From contig JAPLCF010000040.1 of the NCBI GenBank assembly GCA_026392355.1, forward strand, positions 1 to 36,332: 36,332 nucleotides of DNA, given 5' to 3'. The stretch's first letter is position 1, and each line of letters begins with the position of its first letter. The stretch comes from Actinomycetota bacterium (GTDB taxonomy: Bacteria > Actinomycetota > Thermoleophilia > Gaiellales > F1-60-MAGs149). Below the pieces are notes generated by a model. It worked only from the letters and a program-made list of their open reading frames with translations. It was not told the origin of the DNA and searched no databases. Below, one piece after another: positions 24,821 to 33,343 of the stretch. The position numbers were made by a program, and so were the translations under genes.

Positions 24821-25818
24821 GCGGTGTAGCGAACGCCCGAGCCGGTCTCGATCTCGCCGATCACCCAGGCATCGCGGCCCGCGGTCTTAAGCGCACCGAT
24901 CGCGGCGAGCTCCTCGGACGGATCGACGACGGCGATCATGCCGATGCCGATGTTGAACACGCGGCGCAGCTCGGCCTCCTCCACACCCTGATCAGCCAGC
25001 CACTGCACGACGGCGGGGCGCGGCCATGCGGTCGGGTCGATGACCATGCCGCAGCCGTCGGGGATGACCCGCGGGGCGTTGCCCTCGATGCCACCACCCG
25101 TGATGTGCGCGAGCGCCTTGACGTCGACCAGGGCGCGCAGGTGGCGCAGGTCCTCGGCGTAGATGGCCGTCGGCGCGAGCAGGTCGGCCGGCGCGTTCTG
25201 GAGGCCGCCGGCGCGCTCAACGACGCGGCGCACGAGCGAGAAGCCGTTGGAGTGCAAGCCTGATGCGGCGATGCCGATCACCTTGTCGCCAGCCGCCACG
25301 CGCGTACCGTCGATCAGTCGATCGCGCTCGACGATGCCGAGGGCAAAGCCGGCGACGTCGAGACTGTCGGCATCCATGACACCCGGGTGCTCGGCCGTCT
25401 CGCCGCCGAGCAGCGCAGCGCCAGACTGGCGGCAGCCATCGGCGATGCCTTCGACGAGTGTGGCGACGACGTCGGGGTCGAGCACGCCGACGGAAACGTA
25501 GTCAAGGAAGATGATCGGCTCGGCGCCGACGCAGAGGATGTCGTTCACGCACATGGCCACGCAGTCGATCCCGGCGGCGTGCAGCGAGCCGGCCTCGCGG
25601 TGCAGCTCGAGCTTCGTGCCAACGCCATCGGTACCCGCCACGAGCACCGGGTCCTTGTACCCAAGCCCACCGAGCGCAAGCAGGCCCGCGAAGCCGCCAT
25701 GCGCGTCGATCACGCCGGGTCGCACCGTCGAGCGCACGGCGCCCTTGAGGCGCTCGACGACCGCGTCGGCAGCGTCGAGCGAGACGCCCGCGGCTGCGTA
25801 GGTGAGGTCGTCACTCAT
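24817..25818 (-). CDS. purM: AIR synthetase
   Basis: The product has 333 residues from the ATG at 25818, chosen because MSDDLTYAAAGVSLDAAD is the normal PurM start and the ATG overlaps the purF stop (ATGA). A longer open frame upstream lies inside purF. PurM closes FGAM to AIR using ATP. Visible motifs are GTDGVGTKLELH, CVNDILCVGAEPIIFLDY, GGETAEHPG, ASGLHSNGFSLVRRV, and HITGGGIEGNAPRV. Length and motifs are complete. Confidence 0.96.
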   Translation of the reverse strand: MSDDLTYAAAGVSLDAADAVVERLKGAVRSTVRPGVIDAHGGFAGLLALGGLGYKDPVLVAGTDGVGTKLELHREAGSLHAAGIDCVAMCVNDILCVGAEPIIFLDYVSVGVLDPDVVATLVEGIADGCRQSGAALLGGETAEHPGVMDADSLDVAGFALGIVERDRLIDGTRVAAGDKVIGIAASGLHSNGFSLVRRVVERAGGLQNAPADLLAPTAIYAEDLRHLRALVDVKALAHITGGGIEGNAPRVIPDGCGMVIDPTAWPRPAVVQWLADQGVEEAELRRVFNIGIGMIAVVDPSEELAAIGALKTAGRDAWVIGEIETGSGVRYTA

Positions 25819-27209
25819 GCCTGCACCACCGGCAGCTGCGTACCCTCGAAGCGCTCCTTGTCGGCCGCTAGCGGCACGATCGTGGGGTACACGCCCGTCA
25901 GGCAGGCGCGGCAATAGCGATCCTCCGCGTGGCCGGTCGCGGCCTCCAGCCCATCAAGCGAGAGGTAGGCGAGCGAGTCGGCACCAAGGTGCTGACGAAT
26001 CTCCTCGACCGACTGGTTGGCCGCGATCATCTGGTCCTTCGTCGCCATGTCGATGCCGTAGAAGCACGGTGAGATGACGGGCGGTGAGGAGATGCGCAGG
26101 TGCACCTCGGTCGCGCCGGCGCCGCGCAGCATCTCGACGATCTTGCGCGTTGTCGTGCCACGCACGATCGAGTCGTCGACGACGATCACCCGCTGGCCGG
26201 CGAGGACGTCGGGCATCGGATTGAACTTCAGCTTGATGCCGTTCTCGCGCATCGCCTGATCGGGCTGGATGAACGTGCGGCCGACGTAGCGGTTCTTGAC
26301 GAGGCCGTCGACGTACGGGATGCCGCTCTTGCGCGCAAAGCCCTGCGCAGCGGGAGCGCCCGAGTCGGGCACCGGGATGACGATGTCGGCCTCGATCGGC
26401 GACTCCTCGGCGAGGATCTCCCCCATGCGCTCGCGTGTGCGGTGCAGGTGCAGGCCGTCGAGCTTCGAGTCGGGCCGGGCGAAGTAGATGAACTCGAACA
26501 CGCAGAGCGCGGGATGGCGCGGCTCGGCGGGCATGATGCTCTCCACGCCGCGATCGGTGAGGATCACGATCTCGCCGGGCTCGACGTCGCGGACAAACGT
26601 GGCGCCGACGATGTCGAGCGCGCAGGTCTCCGACGCGAGGACGGGATGCCCGTCGAGGTCGCCGAGCACGAGCGGGCGGATGCCATCGGGGTCGCGGAAG
26701 CCGATCAGCTGCTCCTCGTCCATCACGATGGCGGCGAAGGCGCCGACGATGCGACTGATGGCCTCCTTAACGCCATCGACGAGCGGGCCGTCGTGCTCGC
26801 AGATCAGTGCGGCGATGACCTCGGTGTCTGAGGTCGACTCGAACTTGAGTCCACGCGCCTCGAGCTCGTCACGCAGCTCGGTCGTATTCGTGAGGTTGCC
26901 GTTGTGTGCGAGCGAGAGCGTGCGGCCCTGGCGATGGCGGATCACCGGCTGGGCGTTCTGCCAGCGCGACGAGCCCGTCGTGGAGTAACGCGCATGACCG
27001 ACGGCAGCGATGCCCTCGAGCGTCTCGAGCGTGGACTCGTCGAAGACCTGCGAGACGAGACCGAGCTCGCGCACCGCCTGGATGTGACGGCCGTCGGTGA
27101 CGGCGATGCCCGCGCTCTCCTGCCCGCGATGCTGCAGGGCGTAGAGTGCGAAGTACGTGAGGCGCGCGACGTCGCGGTCCGACGCGCGGATACCGAAGAC
27201 GCCGCACAT
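25815..27209 (-). CDS. purF: amidophosphoribosyltransferase
   Basis: The product has 464 residues. It commits PRPP to purine synthesis by making 5-phosphoribosylamine from glutamine. The sequence begins MCGVFGI, so the N-terminal nucleophile Cys2 is exposed by Met removal and there is no propeptide. The glutaminase domain shows LQHRGQESAGIA and GHARYSTTG. The PRPP loop is VIVVDDSIVRGTTTRKI. Four cysteines (in ALCVFEFIYFARPDS, SPCFYGIDM and YCRACLTG) sit where the Bacillus-type enzyme binds a [4Fe-4S] cluster, so I infer the oxygen-sensitive Fe-S form. It starts 2 bp after the purL stop. Confidence 0.96.
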   Translation of the reverse strand: MCGVFGIRASDRDVARLTYFALYALQHRGQESAGIAVTDGRHIQAVRELGLVSQVFDESTLETLEGIAAVGHARYSTTGSSRWQNAQPVIRHRQGRTLSLAHNGNLTNTTELRDELEARGLKFESTSDTEVIAALICEHDGPLVDGVKEAISRIVGAFAAIVMDEEQLIGFRDPDGIRPLVLGDLDGHPVLASETCALDIVGATFVRDVEPGEIVILTDRGVESIMPAEPRHPALCVFEFIYFARPDSKLDGLHLHRTRERMGEILAEESPIEADIVIPVPDSGAPAAQGFARKSGIPYVDGLVKNRYVGRTFIQPDQAMRENGIKLKFNPMPDVLAGQRVIVVDDSIVRGTTTRKIVEMLRGAGATEVHLRISSPPVISPCFYGIDMATKDQMIAANQSVEEIRQHLGADSLAYLSLDGLEAATGHAEDRYCRACLTGVYPTIVPLAADKERFEGTQLPVVQA

Positions 27210-27211
27210 GG

Positions 27212-29450
27212 CTAGGCCGCCCCGATCAGCGCGGGCATGGTCGCCGACCAGGAGGCGACCGCAGCGGCGAGCGGCAGCTCGGCGACGGTCGGGCCGACGG
27301 CGACGCGGATGGCGTCTCCACCAGCGGTGCCGACGAGGAGCGCGGGCACGTCGTGCTTGGCGGCCAGTGCGAGCAGTGCGTCGGCATCGTCGGTGGCGAC
27401 GAGGACGTGGCCGTTGCCGGCCTCACCAAATAGCGTGATGTCGTCACGCTCGGCCAGCGGCGGCAGCTCAATACCGATGCCGACCTTGCCGGCGATCGCC
27501 ATCTCGGCGGCCGCGACGGCGATGCCGCCTTCGGCCGCGTCGTGCGCCGCGTGGCTGATGCCCGCTGCAGCGGCCTCGACGAGCACGTCGATGAGACGCG
27601 CTTCGGCCGCCAGGTCGATGTCGGGGATGCGACCCGCGACACCGCCGAGCAGTTCGGCCTGGTACTCAGAGCCGTCCACGGCGGGCGCGGCATCACCGAG
27701 CAGCACGATCGACGCGCCATTGCGCGGAGCGGCGCCAATGCTCTTGCCAGCGTCCTCAATCAGCCCGACGCAGCCGACGATCGGCGACGGCGGGATCGGA
27801 CCGCCCGAGTGCTCGTTGTAAAGCGAAACGTTGCCGGAGACGACGGGCGCCTGCAGCGCCTCACAGGCCTCGGCCATGCCCTCAACGGACTCGACAAACA
27901 TGTACGGCGTCTCGCCCTTCTCCGGGTTACCGAAGTTGAGGCAGTTGGTGATGGCCAGCGGGCGACCGCCGGTGCAGGCGACGTTGCGCGCGGCCTCGGC
28001 GACGGCCTGGCGCCCGCCACGGCGCGGATCGAGCCACGTGCGGCGACCGCTGCCGTCGAGCGCAGCGGCGACCGCGCGCTTCGAGCCGGGCAGGCGGATC
28101 ACGCCGGCATCGGCACCCGGGCGGATAACCGTGCCGCCACCGACGATCTGGTCGTACTGCTGAAAGATGGCGGCCTTCGAAGCGATGTTCGGCAATGCGA
28201 GCAGTTGCTCAAGAAGCTTGGACGCATCACCCATCGCGGGCAGCGAGGCAACGTCGACGGGCTCGGTGTCGAGACGCGCCGGGCGCTGCGGATCGAGCGT
28301 GTAGCGCGGGCAGTCATCGACGAGCGCGGCGACCGGGATGTCGCCGACCACGGTGTCGCCCATCGTGCAGATCAGGTGGTCGCCTTCGACGACCTCGCCG
28401 ATCACCGAGCACTCAAGCTCCCAGCGGGCGCACAGCGCCTGCACTTCTGCGAGACGGCTCGGCTCGACGCACGCGAGCATGCGCTCCTGCGACTCCGAGA
28501 TCATGATCTCGAACGCCTCCATGTCGTCCTCGCGCAGCGGCACCTTGGCGAGGTCGAGCTTGACGCCGACCGGGCCGCGCGATGCCATCTCCGATGCCGA
28601 CGAGGCGAGGCCCGCGGCGCCGAGGTCCTGCAGGCCGACGAGGACGTCGTCACGCACGAGCTCCAGCGAGGTCTCGATCAGGCGCTTCTCCATGTAGGGA
28701 TCGCCGATCTGGACGGTCGGGCGCTTGTCCGCCGATCTGGACGGTCGGGCGCTTGTCATCGCCGCCCGCGTCGATGTCTTGCGAGGCGAGCACCGAGGCG
28801 CCGCCGATGCCGTCGCGGCCGGTGCGCGCACCGAACAGGACGACGAGGTTGCCGATACCGGCGGCCGTCGCGCTCTTGAGGTCGGAGGCCTTGAGGACGC
28901 CGATGCACATGGCGTTGACGAGGCACGACTGCTCGTAGCCCGGGTCGAACCGCACCTCACCGCCGATGTTGGCGACGCCGACGCAGTTGCCGTAGTGGCC
29001 GATGCCGCGCACCGCACCATCGAGCAGGCGGCGCGTGCGCTCGGTGGCGGGATCGCCGAAGCGGAGCGAATCGAGCACGGCAATCGGGCGAGCGCCCATT
29101 GCGAAGACGTCGCGGAGGATGCCGCCAACGCCCGTTGCGGCGCCCTGGAAGGGCTCGACGGCAGACGGGTGATTGTGGCTCTCGACCTTGAACGCCACGC
29201 CGAGTCCATCGCCGACGTCGACGACGCCCGCGTTCTCGCCCGGACCCTGCAGCACGGCGGGGCCATCGGTCGGGAAACGGCGCAGCACGGCGCGCGAATG
29301 CTTGTAGCCGCAGTGCTCGCTCCACAGCAGCGAGAACACCGCCAGCTCGAAGTGATTCGGCTCGCGCCCCATCAGGACGACGATCTGCGCGTACTCGTCA
29401 TCCGTCAGCCCGAGTTGGCGATGCAGCGAGGGGTCGGAGACGTGGTTCAC
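27212..29450 (-). pseudogene. purL: FGAM synthase large subunit, frame broken by a 28-bp duplication
   Basis: The two halves read as a normal small-type PurL of about 740 residues, partner of PurS and PurQ. The N-terminal part (29450 to about 28758) has [39 protein letters not shown] and [14 protein letters not shown], up to [10 protein letters not shown]. The C-terminal part continues from [16 protein letters not shown] through ITNCLNFGNPEKGE to the TAG at 27212. Between them the 28-bp unit at 28702-28729 is repeated at 28730-28757, shifting the frame by one base. Removing one copy restores a seamless PurL. Either the gene is inactivated or the duplication is a sequencing or assembly error; the latter is quite possible because IMP synthesis otherwise looks intact. 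The start may be the GTG at 29450 or the ATG at 29486; neither has a Shine-Dalgarno. Confidence 0.9.
28702..28757. repeat. perfect 28-bp tandem duplication inside purL
   Basis: Two identical 28-base units, each beginning CGCCGATCTGG and ending GCGCTTGTC, lie head to tail. 28 is not a multiple of three, so the purL frame changes here. Both copies encode the same RPTVQIG segment in the N-terminal frame. Confidence 0.97.
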
Positions 29451-29467
29451 GCGTTGACCAACACTAG

Positions 29468-29517
29468 CGGAGGCACCTGTCGGCATTGACGGTTGGCGCG
29501 CCCTCGGCGTGCCTCCG
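29468..29517. promoter_or_regulatory. 9-bp inverted repeat upstream of purL
   Basis: CGGAGGCAC (29468-29476) and GTGCCTCCG (29509-29517) are perfect complements separated by 32 bp, in the divergent gap between purL and the 87-residue protein gene. It could be an operator or a long leader hairpin controlling the purL operon. If purL starts at 29450 the whole repeat is untranslated, which favours that start. Confidence 0.35.
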
Positions 29518-29576
29518 TCACGAAGCGGTCGGCCTGTGTCGCTCGCCCGTGCGCGCCGTGCGAGGAGGATCGGCGC

Positions 29577-29840
29577 ATGACAACCTCCACTCCCACTCTC
29601 GCCCCCGCCCGCCCCACGATTGCCGTGCCCGGCGGGCGCGCCACCCTGCTTGCCGAGCAGGTCCTCAACGGTGATCCCGCCACCGGCGACATCGCCATTC
29701 AGTCGCTCGAGCGCACCGACGGTACGCGCTTCGTGCGCATGGGGTATCGCCGCAACGGCCGCATGATTCGCGGGCCGGTGAGCCTCCCCGAAGATCTGTG
29801 GGCACAGCTGCCGAAGCGACCGCCAAAGCCACCGCGGTGA
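29577..29840 (+). CDS. conserved-looking small protein of unknown function
   Basis: The product has 87 residues. The ATG at 29577 has a strong Shine-Dalgarno (GAGGAGG about 8 bp upstream) and the frame ends just before a strong hairpin, so the unit looks like a real monocistronic gene. The N-terminal 20 residues are Thr/Pro/Ala-rich and probably flexible. The core ([41 protein letters not shown]) looks like a compact beta-rich, basic domain, and the C-terminus is Lys/Pro-rich. I recognise no family. It is divergent from purL and upstream of the PAC2 gene. Confidence 0.6.
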   Translation: MTTSTPTLAPARPTIAVPGGRATLLAEQVLNGDPATGDIAIQSLERTDGTRFVRMGYRRNGRMIRGPVSLPEDLWAQLPKRPPKPPR

Positions 29841-29844
29841 CGAG

Positions 29845-29866
29845 GCGGTGGCGCTGTCGCCACCGC
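29845..29866 (+). terminator. strong hairpin after the 87-residue protein gene
   Basis: GCGGTGGCG and CGCCACCGC make a perfect 9-bp stem around a CTGT loop, 4 bp after the stop codon. No T-tract follows. It is the strongest simple hairpin seen in the window and probably ends this transcript before the PAC2 gene. Confidence 0.55.
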
Positions 29867-29892
29867 GCCGCCGTTCCGCGTAGTGTTCGGTT

Positions 29893-30840
29893 GTGGGCCC
29901 AATCCAGCTGACCTCTCGCCCGACGCTCCGCGACCCGATCCTGATCGCGGCGTTCCGCGGCTGGAACGACGGCGGCACGGCGGCAACGATCGCGGCGGCG
30001 TTCCTGAAGAACAACCTCGAGGCAGAGAAGTTCGGTGAGATCGACTCGGACGGCTTCGTCGACTACCAGCAGACGCGCCCGCAGGTGACCGTCGAGGACG
30101 GCCACGTCCGCCAGATCACCTGGCCTGAGACGGAGTTCTTTCACGCGCGCCTGCCCAACGGCGAGCGCGACATCATCTTGATTATCGGCGTCGAGCCGAA
30201 CTTCCGCTGGCGCGAGTTCAGCCGCTCGATCAGCGAACTAGCCAAGGACCTCGGGTGCACGCTCGCCGTCACCCTCGGCGGGCTCCTCGCCGACACGCCG
30301 CACACGCGCGACATCCCGGTCTCTGGCGCCGCGCACGATCCCAGCCTGATCGATCGGTTCGACCTCGAGCCCGTCCGCTACGAGGGCCCGACCGGCATCG
30401 TCGGCGTGCTCCATGACGATCTCGGCAAGGCCGGCATCCCCTCGGCCAGCCTCTGGGCCGCCGTGCCGCACTACCTCGGTGGCAACCCGAACCCGACGGC
30501 CGCGCTCGCGCTGATCAACGCGCTCGAGCCAATCATCGAGTGCGACCTCTCGCCGACCGAGCTCGAGACGGCCTCCGCCGAGTTCGACCGCCAGATCGCC
30601 CGCGTCGTCGAGAAGGACGCCGAGATGCGGTCGTACGTCACCGACCTCGAGGATCGCCTCGACCACGGCGACGATTACGACGACGATGATGAAGACGACG
30701 AGGACTACGAGGACGACGACGAGGAGCGCGAGGAGAGCAGCATGACCCTCGACGAAATCACCTCCGAGAACCTCCCCAGCGCCGACGAGCTCGAAGCCGA
30801 GCTGCAGGAATTCCTGCGCAAGCAGCGCGACGACGGGTAA
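29893..30840 (+). CDS. PAC2-family protein (proteasome-assembly-chaperone-like)
   Basis: The product has 315 residues with a GTG start. The PAC2 fold is recognisable from the opening [22 protein letters not shown], the central [17 protein letters not shown], and [50 protein letters not shown] follows around residues 175-205. Relatives are common in actinobacteria, often of unknown role, and are related to archaeal and eukaryotic proteasome assembly chaperones. The C-terminal quarter is unusual: a run dominated by Asp and Glu (about residues 255-280), then a helical, acidic tail with a Lys/Arg-containing end. It is convergent with the ferredoxin reductase gene, with 6 bp between. Confidence 0.85.
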   Translation: MGPIQLTSRPTLRDPILIAAFRGWNDGGTAATIAAAFLKNNLEAEKFGEIDSDGFVDYQQTRPQVTVEDGHVRQITWPETEFFHARLPNGERDIILIIGVEPNFRWREFSRSISELAKDLGCTLAVTLGGLLADTPHTRDIPVSGAAHDPSLIDRFDLEPVRYEGPTGIVGVLHDDLGKAGIPSASLWAAVPHYLGGNPNPTAALALINALEPIIECDLSPTELETASAEFDRQIARVVEKDAEMRSYVTDLEDRLDHGDDYDDDDEDDEDYEDDDEEREESSMTLDEITSENLPSADELEAELQEFLRKQRDDG

Positions 30841-30846
30841 GCGCGC

Positions 30847-32076
30847 CTAGCCCGCCGCGGCGAGGGCAGCGAGATCCACATCAGGATCGGCCAGTTGCTC
30901 GGCGGTCGGCGAGACGCCCGCCGCGAAGAGCTTGCGCACACCACGCAGGGTCTTCATGTCGCCGACCGACATTGCGGCGCGCAGCTTCCCCTCACGCAGG
31001 TAGAACGCCGTGCAGGCGGGGAGATCCTGGTCGCCGCGCCAGATGATCTCGTCGTCGGGGCGCGCGACGCCGACCATATTCAGCGTGATATCGCCCTGGT
31101 CGGACCAGAACGACGGCAGGTCCTCGAATAGGCCCTCACCCGTGGCGATGTGCTCCGCCGCGGTCTGACCATGGCCGATCGCGACGGCCGCATGCTCGAT
31201 ACGGATGCGATCCTCATCGGCCCACTTAGAGGGGAAGGCGGCGATGTCGCCGACGGCGTAGACGCCCGCCACGCTGGTTTGCATGGACGCGTCGACCTGG
31301 ACCCCACCTGCCTCTTCCGCGCAGCCGAGGAGCTGAGCCAGCCCGAGGCGCGGCACCTGCCCAATCGCGCAGATCACGAGGTCGGCATCGATGATGTCGC
31401 CGCTCGCGAGCTTGACCCCCGAGGCGCGATCGTCGCCGAGCACCTCCTCCACGCCGACACCCGCCAGCACCTCGACGCCGCGGTCGGTCGCCCACTGCAG
31501 CACGCGCTCGGCGACGGTCAGGCCGAGCGGCCGGGCCATCGGCTCGGGTGCGGCCTCGATCACCGTGGCGGTGTGGCCGTGCGCCACGGCAGCGGCCGCG
31601 GCCTCCATGCCGATAAAGCCCCCGCCGATGATCGCGAGGCGCTTCGGCCCCGAGGCCAGCACCTCCTGGATCGCCAGCGCTTCGTCTATCCGCGTGATCC
31701 GGAAGACACCGGGCTTGTCGAGGCCGGGGATCGGCACCTCACGCGGTGCGCAGCCGGTGGCGATGACGAGCGCATCCCACGCAATCTCGGAGCCATCCGA
31801 GAGCGTGGCCGTCTTGGCATCAGCGTCGGCGGCCGTGACGGCCACGCCGAGGCGCAGCTCGATGCCATCCTCGGCGTACGTCTCGAGCGTCTGCTTGATC
31901 ACCTTGTCGAGGTCGGCGGTGCCGACGATTACCGACTTGGACAGCGGTGGGCGGTCGTACGGCGGCGTCGATTCGTCGCCGACGAGCACGACCTCGCCTT
32001 GATACCCGACGCGCCTCAGCGTCACCGCAGCGGCACGACCAGCCATGCCACCTCCGACGATCAGCGCAATCGGCAT
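30847..32076 (-). CDS. FAD-dependent ferredoxin reductase
   Basis: The product has 409 residues from the ATG at 32076, chosen because MPIALIVGGGMAGRAAA places the FAD-binding loop at the N-terminus as in relatives. Other motifs are PPYDRPPLSK, WDALVIATGCAPR, the NAD(P)H-binding IIGGGFIGMEAAAAA, the second FAD motif GVYAVGDIAAFP, and a C-terminal Reductase_C-like domain. Such enzymes pass electrons from NAD(P)H to ferredoxin or rubredoxin for oxygenases. The Rieske ferredoxin gene ends 4 bp upstream, so the two form an electron-transfer pair; no oxygenase subunit is visible nearby. Confidence 0.9.
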   Translation of the reverse strand: MPIALIVGGGMAGRAAAVTLRRVGYQGEVVLVGDESTPPYDRPPLSKSVIVGTADLDKVIKQTLETYAEDGIELRLGVAVTAADADAKTATLSDGSEIAWDALVIATGCAPREVPIPGLDKPGVFRITRIDEALAIQEVLASGPKRLAIIGGGFIGMEAAAAAVAHGHTATVIEAAPEPMARPLGLTVAERVLQWATDRGVEVLAGVGVEEVLGDDRASGVKLASGDIIDADLVICAIGQVPRLGLAQLLGCAEEAGGVQVDASMQTSVAGVYAVGDIAAFPSKWADEDRIRIEHAAVAIGHGQTAAEHIATGEGLFEDLPSFWSDQGDITLNMVGVARPDDEIIWRGDQDLPACTAFYLREGKLRAAMSVGDMKTLRGVRKLFAAGVSPTAEQLADPDVDLAALAAAG

Positions 32077-32080
32077 GTGC

Positions 32081-32392
32081 TCAGACCTCGACGAGAACGG
32101 TGTCGCCGTCAACCGTCACGTTAAAGACCTGCACGGCCTCCGTGGCGGGCGGCGCGTCGGGATCGCCCGACTCGAGGTTGAACGCGCTGCCGTGCAGCGG
32201 GCACTCGACGGCCATATCGTCGGCGAGAAAGTCGCCCTCGCTTAGCGAGGCCTCGGCGTGCGGGCAGTCATCGCAGATCGCGTGCACCTTGTCACCAACG
32301 CGCACGATGCAAAGGCGCGTGCCGTCGGCCTCGGCGAACGTGGGCGTACCTTCGGGGAAATCGCTCAACGAGCCGATCGAGACCTGTGCCAT
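32081..32392 (-). CDS. Rieske [2Fe-2S] ferredoxin
   Basis: The product has 103 residues and is soluble, with no membrane segment. The cluster ligands are present as CPH (in ICDDCPHAEASLSEG) and CPLH (in VECPLHGSAFNLESG), giving the Cys-x-His / Cys-x-x-His pattern of NirD and dioxygenase-type Rieske ferredoxins. An AAGGAG-like Shine-Dalgarno lies about 7 bp before the ATG. It is followed 4 bp later by its likely reductase. The pair is inserted between purQ and the rest of the pur genes. Confidence 0.92.
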   Translation of the reverse strand: MAQVSIGSLSDFPEGTPTFAEADGTRLCIVRVGDKVHAICDDCPHAEASLSEGDFLADDMAVECPLHGSAFNLESGDPDAPPATEAVQVFNVTVDGDTVLVEV

Positions 32393-32415
32393 CGGGGAAC
32401 TCCTTGTCGTGATGT

Positions 32416-32432
32416 GTCCCCAGCATGGGGGC
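32416..32432 (-). terminator. hairpin between purQ and the Rieske gene
   Basis: GTCCCC and GGGGGC (plus strand) form a 6-bp stem with one G-U pair and a 5-base loop, in the 68-bp gap after the purQ stop. No T-tract. It may end or attenuate the purBCSQ transcript. Confidence 0.35.
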
Positions 32433-32460
32433 TTTCGATGAGAACGCTCTGCGCGGAAGA

Positions 32461-33114
32461 TTAGGCGGCGATGAGCCGGCCGACGAGCAACTGGCCGTCG
32501 ATCGAGCCCAGCAGGGGGTCAACCGCGTGCTCGGGGTGCGGCATCAGACCGCAGACGTTGCCTGCGGCGTTGGTGATGCAGGCGATGCGATCGGTGGCGC
32601 CGTTGATGTCCTCGCTGTAGCGCAGCAGGATCTGCCCGTTTGCCTCGAGCTCGGCGAGCCCCTCCTGCGGGTGGAACCACGCGCCGTCGCCATGCTTGAC
32701 GGGCACCGTGATCGACTCGCCGACCGCGCGGTTGCCGATCCACGGCGACTCGCTCTGGACGATCAAGTCCACGTCGCGGCAGATGAAGCGCTGGCCGTGG
32801 TTGGGCGTGAGGATGCCAGGCAGCAGGTCGGCCTCGCAGAGGATCTGGAAGCCGTTGCAGATGCCGAGCACCGGGCCACCGGCGGCAGCGAAGTCGGCCA
32901 CAGCGGCCATGATCGGCGCAAAGCGTGCGAGCGCACCGCAGCGCAGGTGGTCGCCGTAGGAGAAGCCACCGGGCAGCAGGATCGCGTCGACGCCCTTGAG
33001 ATCGGTGTCGCCGTGCCAGAGCGGCACGGGCGTGCCGCCGACCGTCGAGACCGCACGCAGCGCGTCGCGATCGTCGAGCGAGCCGAGGAACGTGATGACG
33101 CCGACCTTAGCCAA
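32461..33114 (-). CDS. purQ: FGAM synthase glutaminase subunit
   Basis: The product has 217 residues. It supplies ammonia from glutamine to PurL in the PurS/PurQ/PurL complex. The class I amidotransferase triad is visible: Cys in LGICNGFQIL, and His and Glu in MPHPEHAVDP. The LLPGGFSYGDHLRCGA motif is typical of PurQ. The start is a TTG (33112-33114) giving MAKVGVITF, and it overlaps the purS stop by 8 bp. Confidence 0.96.
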   Translation of the reverse strand: MAKVGVITFLGSLDDRDALRAVSTVGGTPVPLWHGDTDLKGVDAILLPGGFSYGDHLRCGALARFAPIMAAVADFAAAGGPVLGICNGFQILCEADLLPGILTPNHGQRFICRDVDLIVQSESPWIGNRAVGESITVPVKHGDGAWFHPQEGLAELEANGQILLRYSEDINGATDRIACITNAAGNVCGLMPHPEHAVDPLLGSIDGQLLVGRLIAA

Positions 33115-33343
33115 CGATTACCTCGAAGCCTTCGATCAGATCGTTGGAGAGCACCTTGGCGGCGGCCTCCTCACCAATGCGCTTGGCCTCGGCCGCGTCG
33201 TCGGTGTCGACATCGAGGTCGAAGATCTTGCCGGCGTGGACGGCGGAGACGCCGTAGCCGAGGCCGTTGAGGGAACGGCCGATGGCCTCGCCCTGGGGAT
33301 CGCGGATGCCCTGCTTGGGCCGAACGAGGACGGTGACTCTCAC
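33107..33343 (-). CDS. purS: FGAM synthase small subunit
   Basis: The product has 78 residues, the usual PurS size. The GTG at 33343 gives MRVTVLVRPKQGIRDPQGEAI, the standard PurS opening; the longer open frame upstream overlaps purC and is spurious. The YGVSAVHAGKIFDLDVD segment is also typical. PurS bridges PurQ and PurL in actinobacteria and Bacillus. Its start overlaps the purC stop by 4 bp (GTGA). Confidence 0.94.
   Translation of the reverse strand: MRVTVLVRPKQGIRDPQGEAIGRSLNGLGYGVSAVHAGKIFDLDVDTDDAAEAKRIGEEAAAKVLSNDLIEGFEVIVG

Noticed and set aside
27542-28879. Plus-strand open frame of 445 codons opposite purL
   Set aside because: It is antisense to clearly conserved PurL sequence and is Arg/Ala-rich without motifs.
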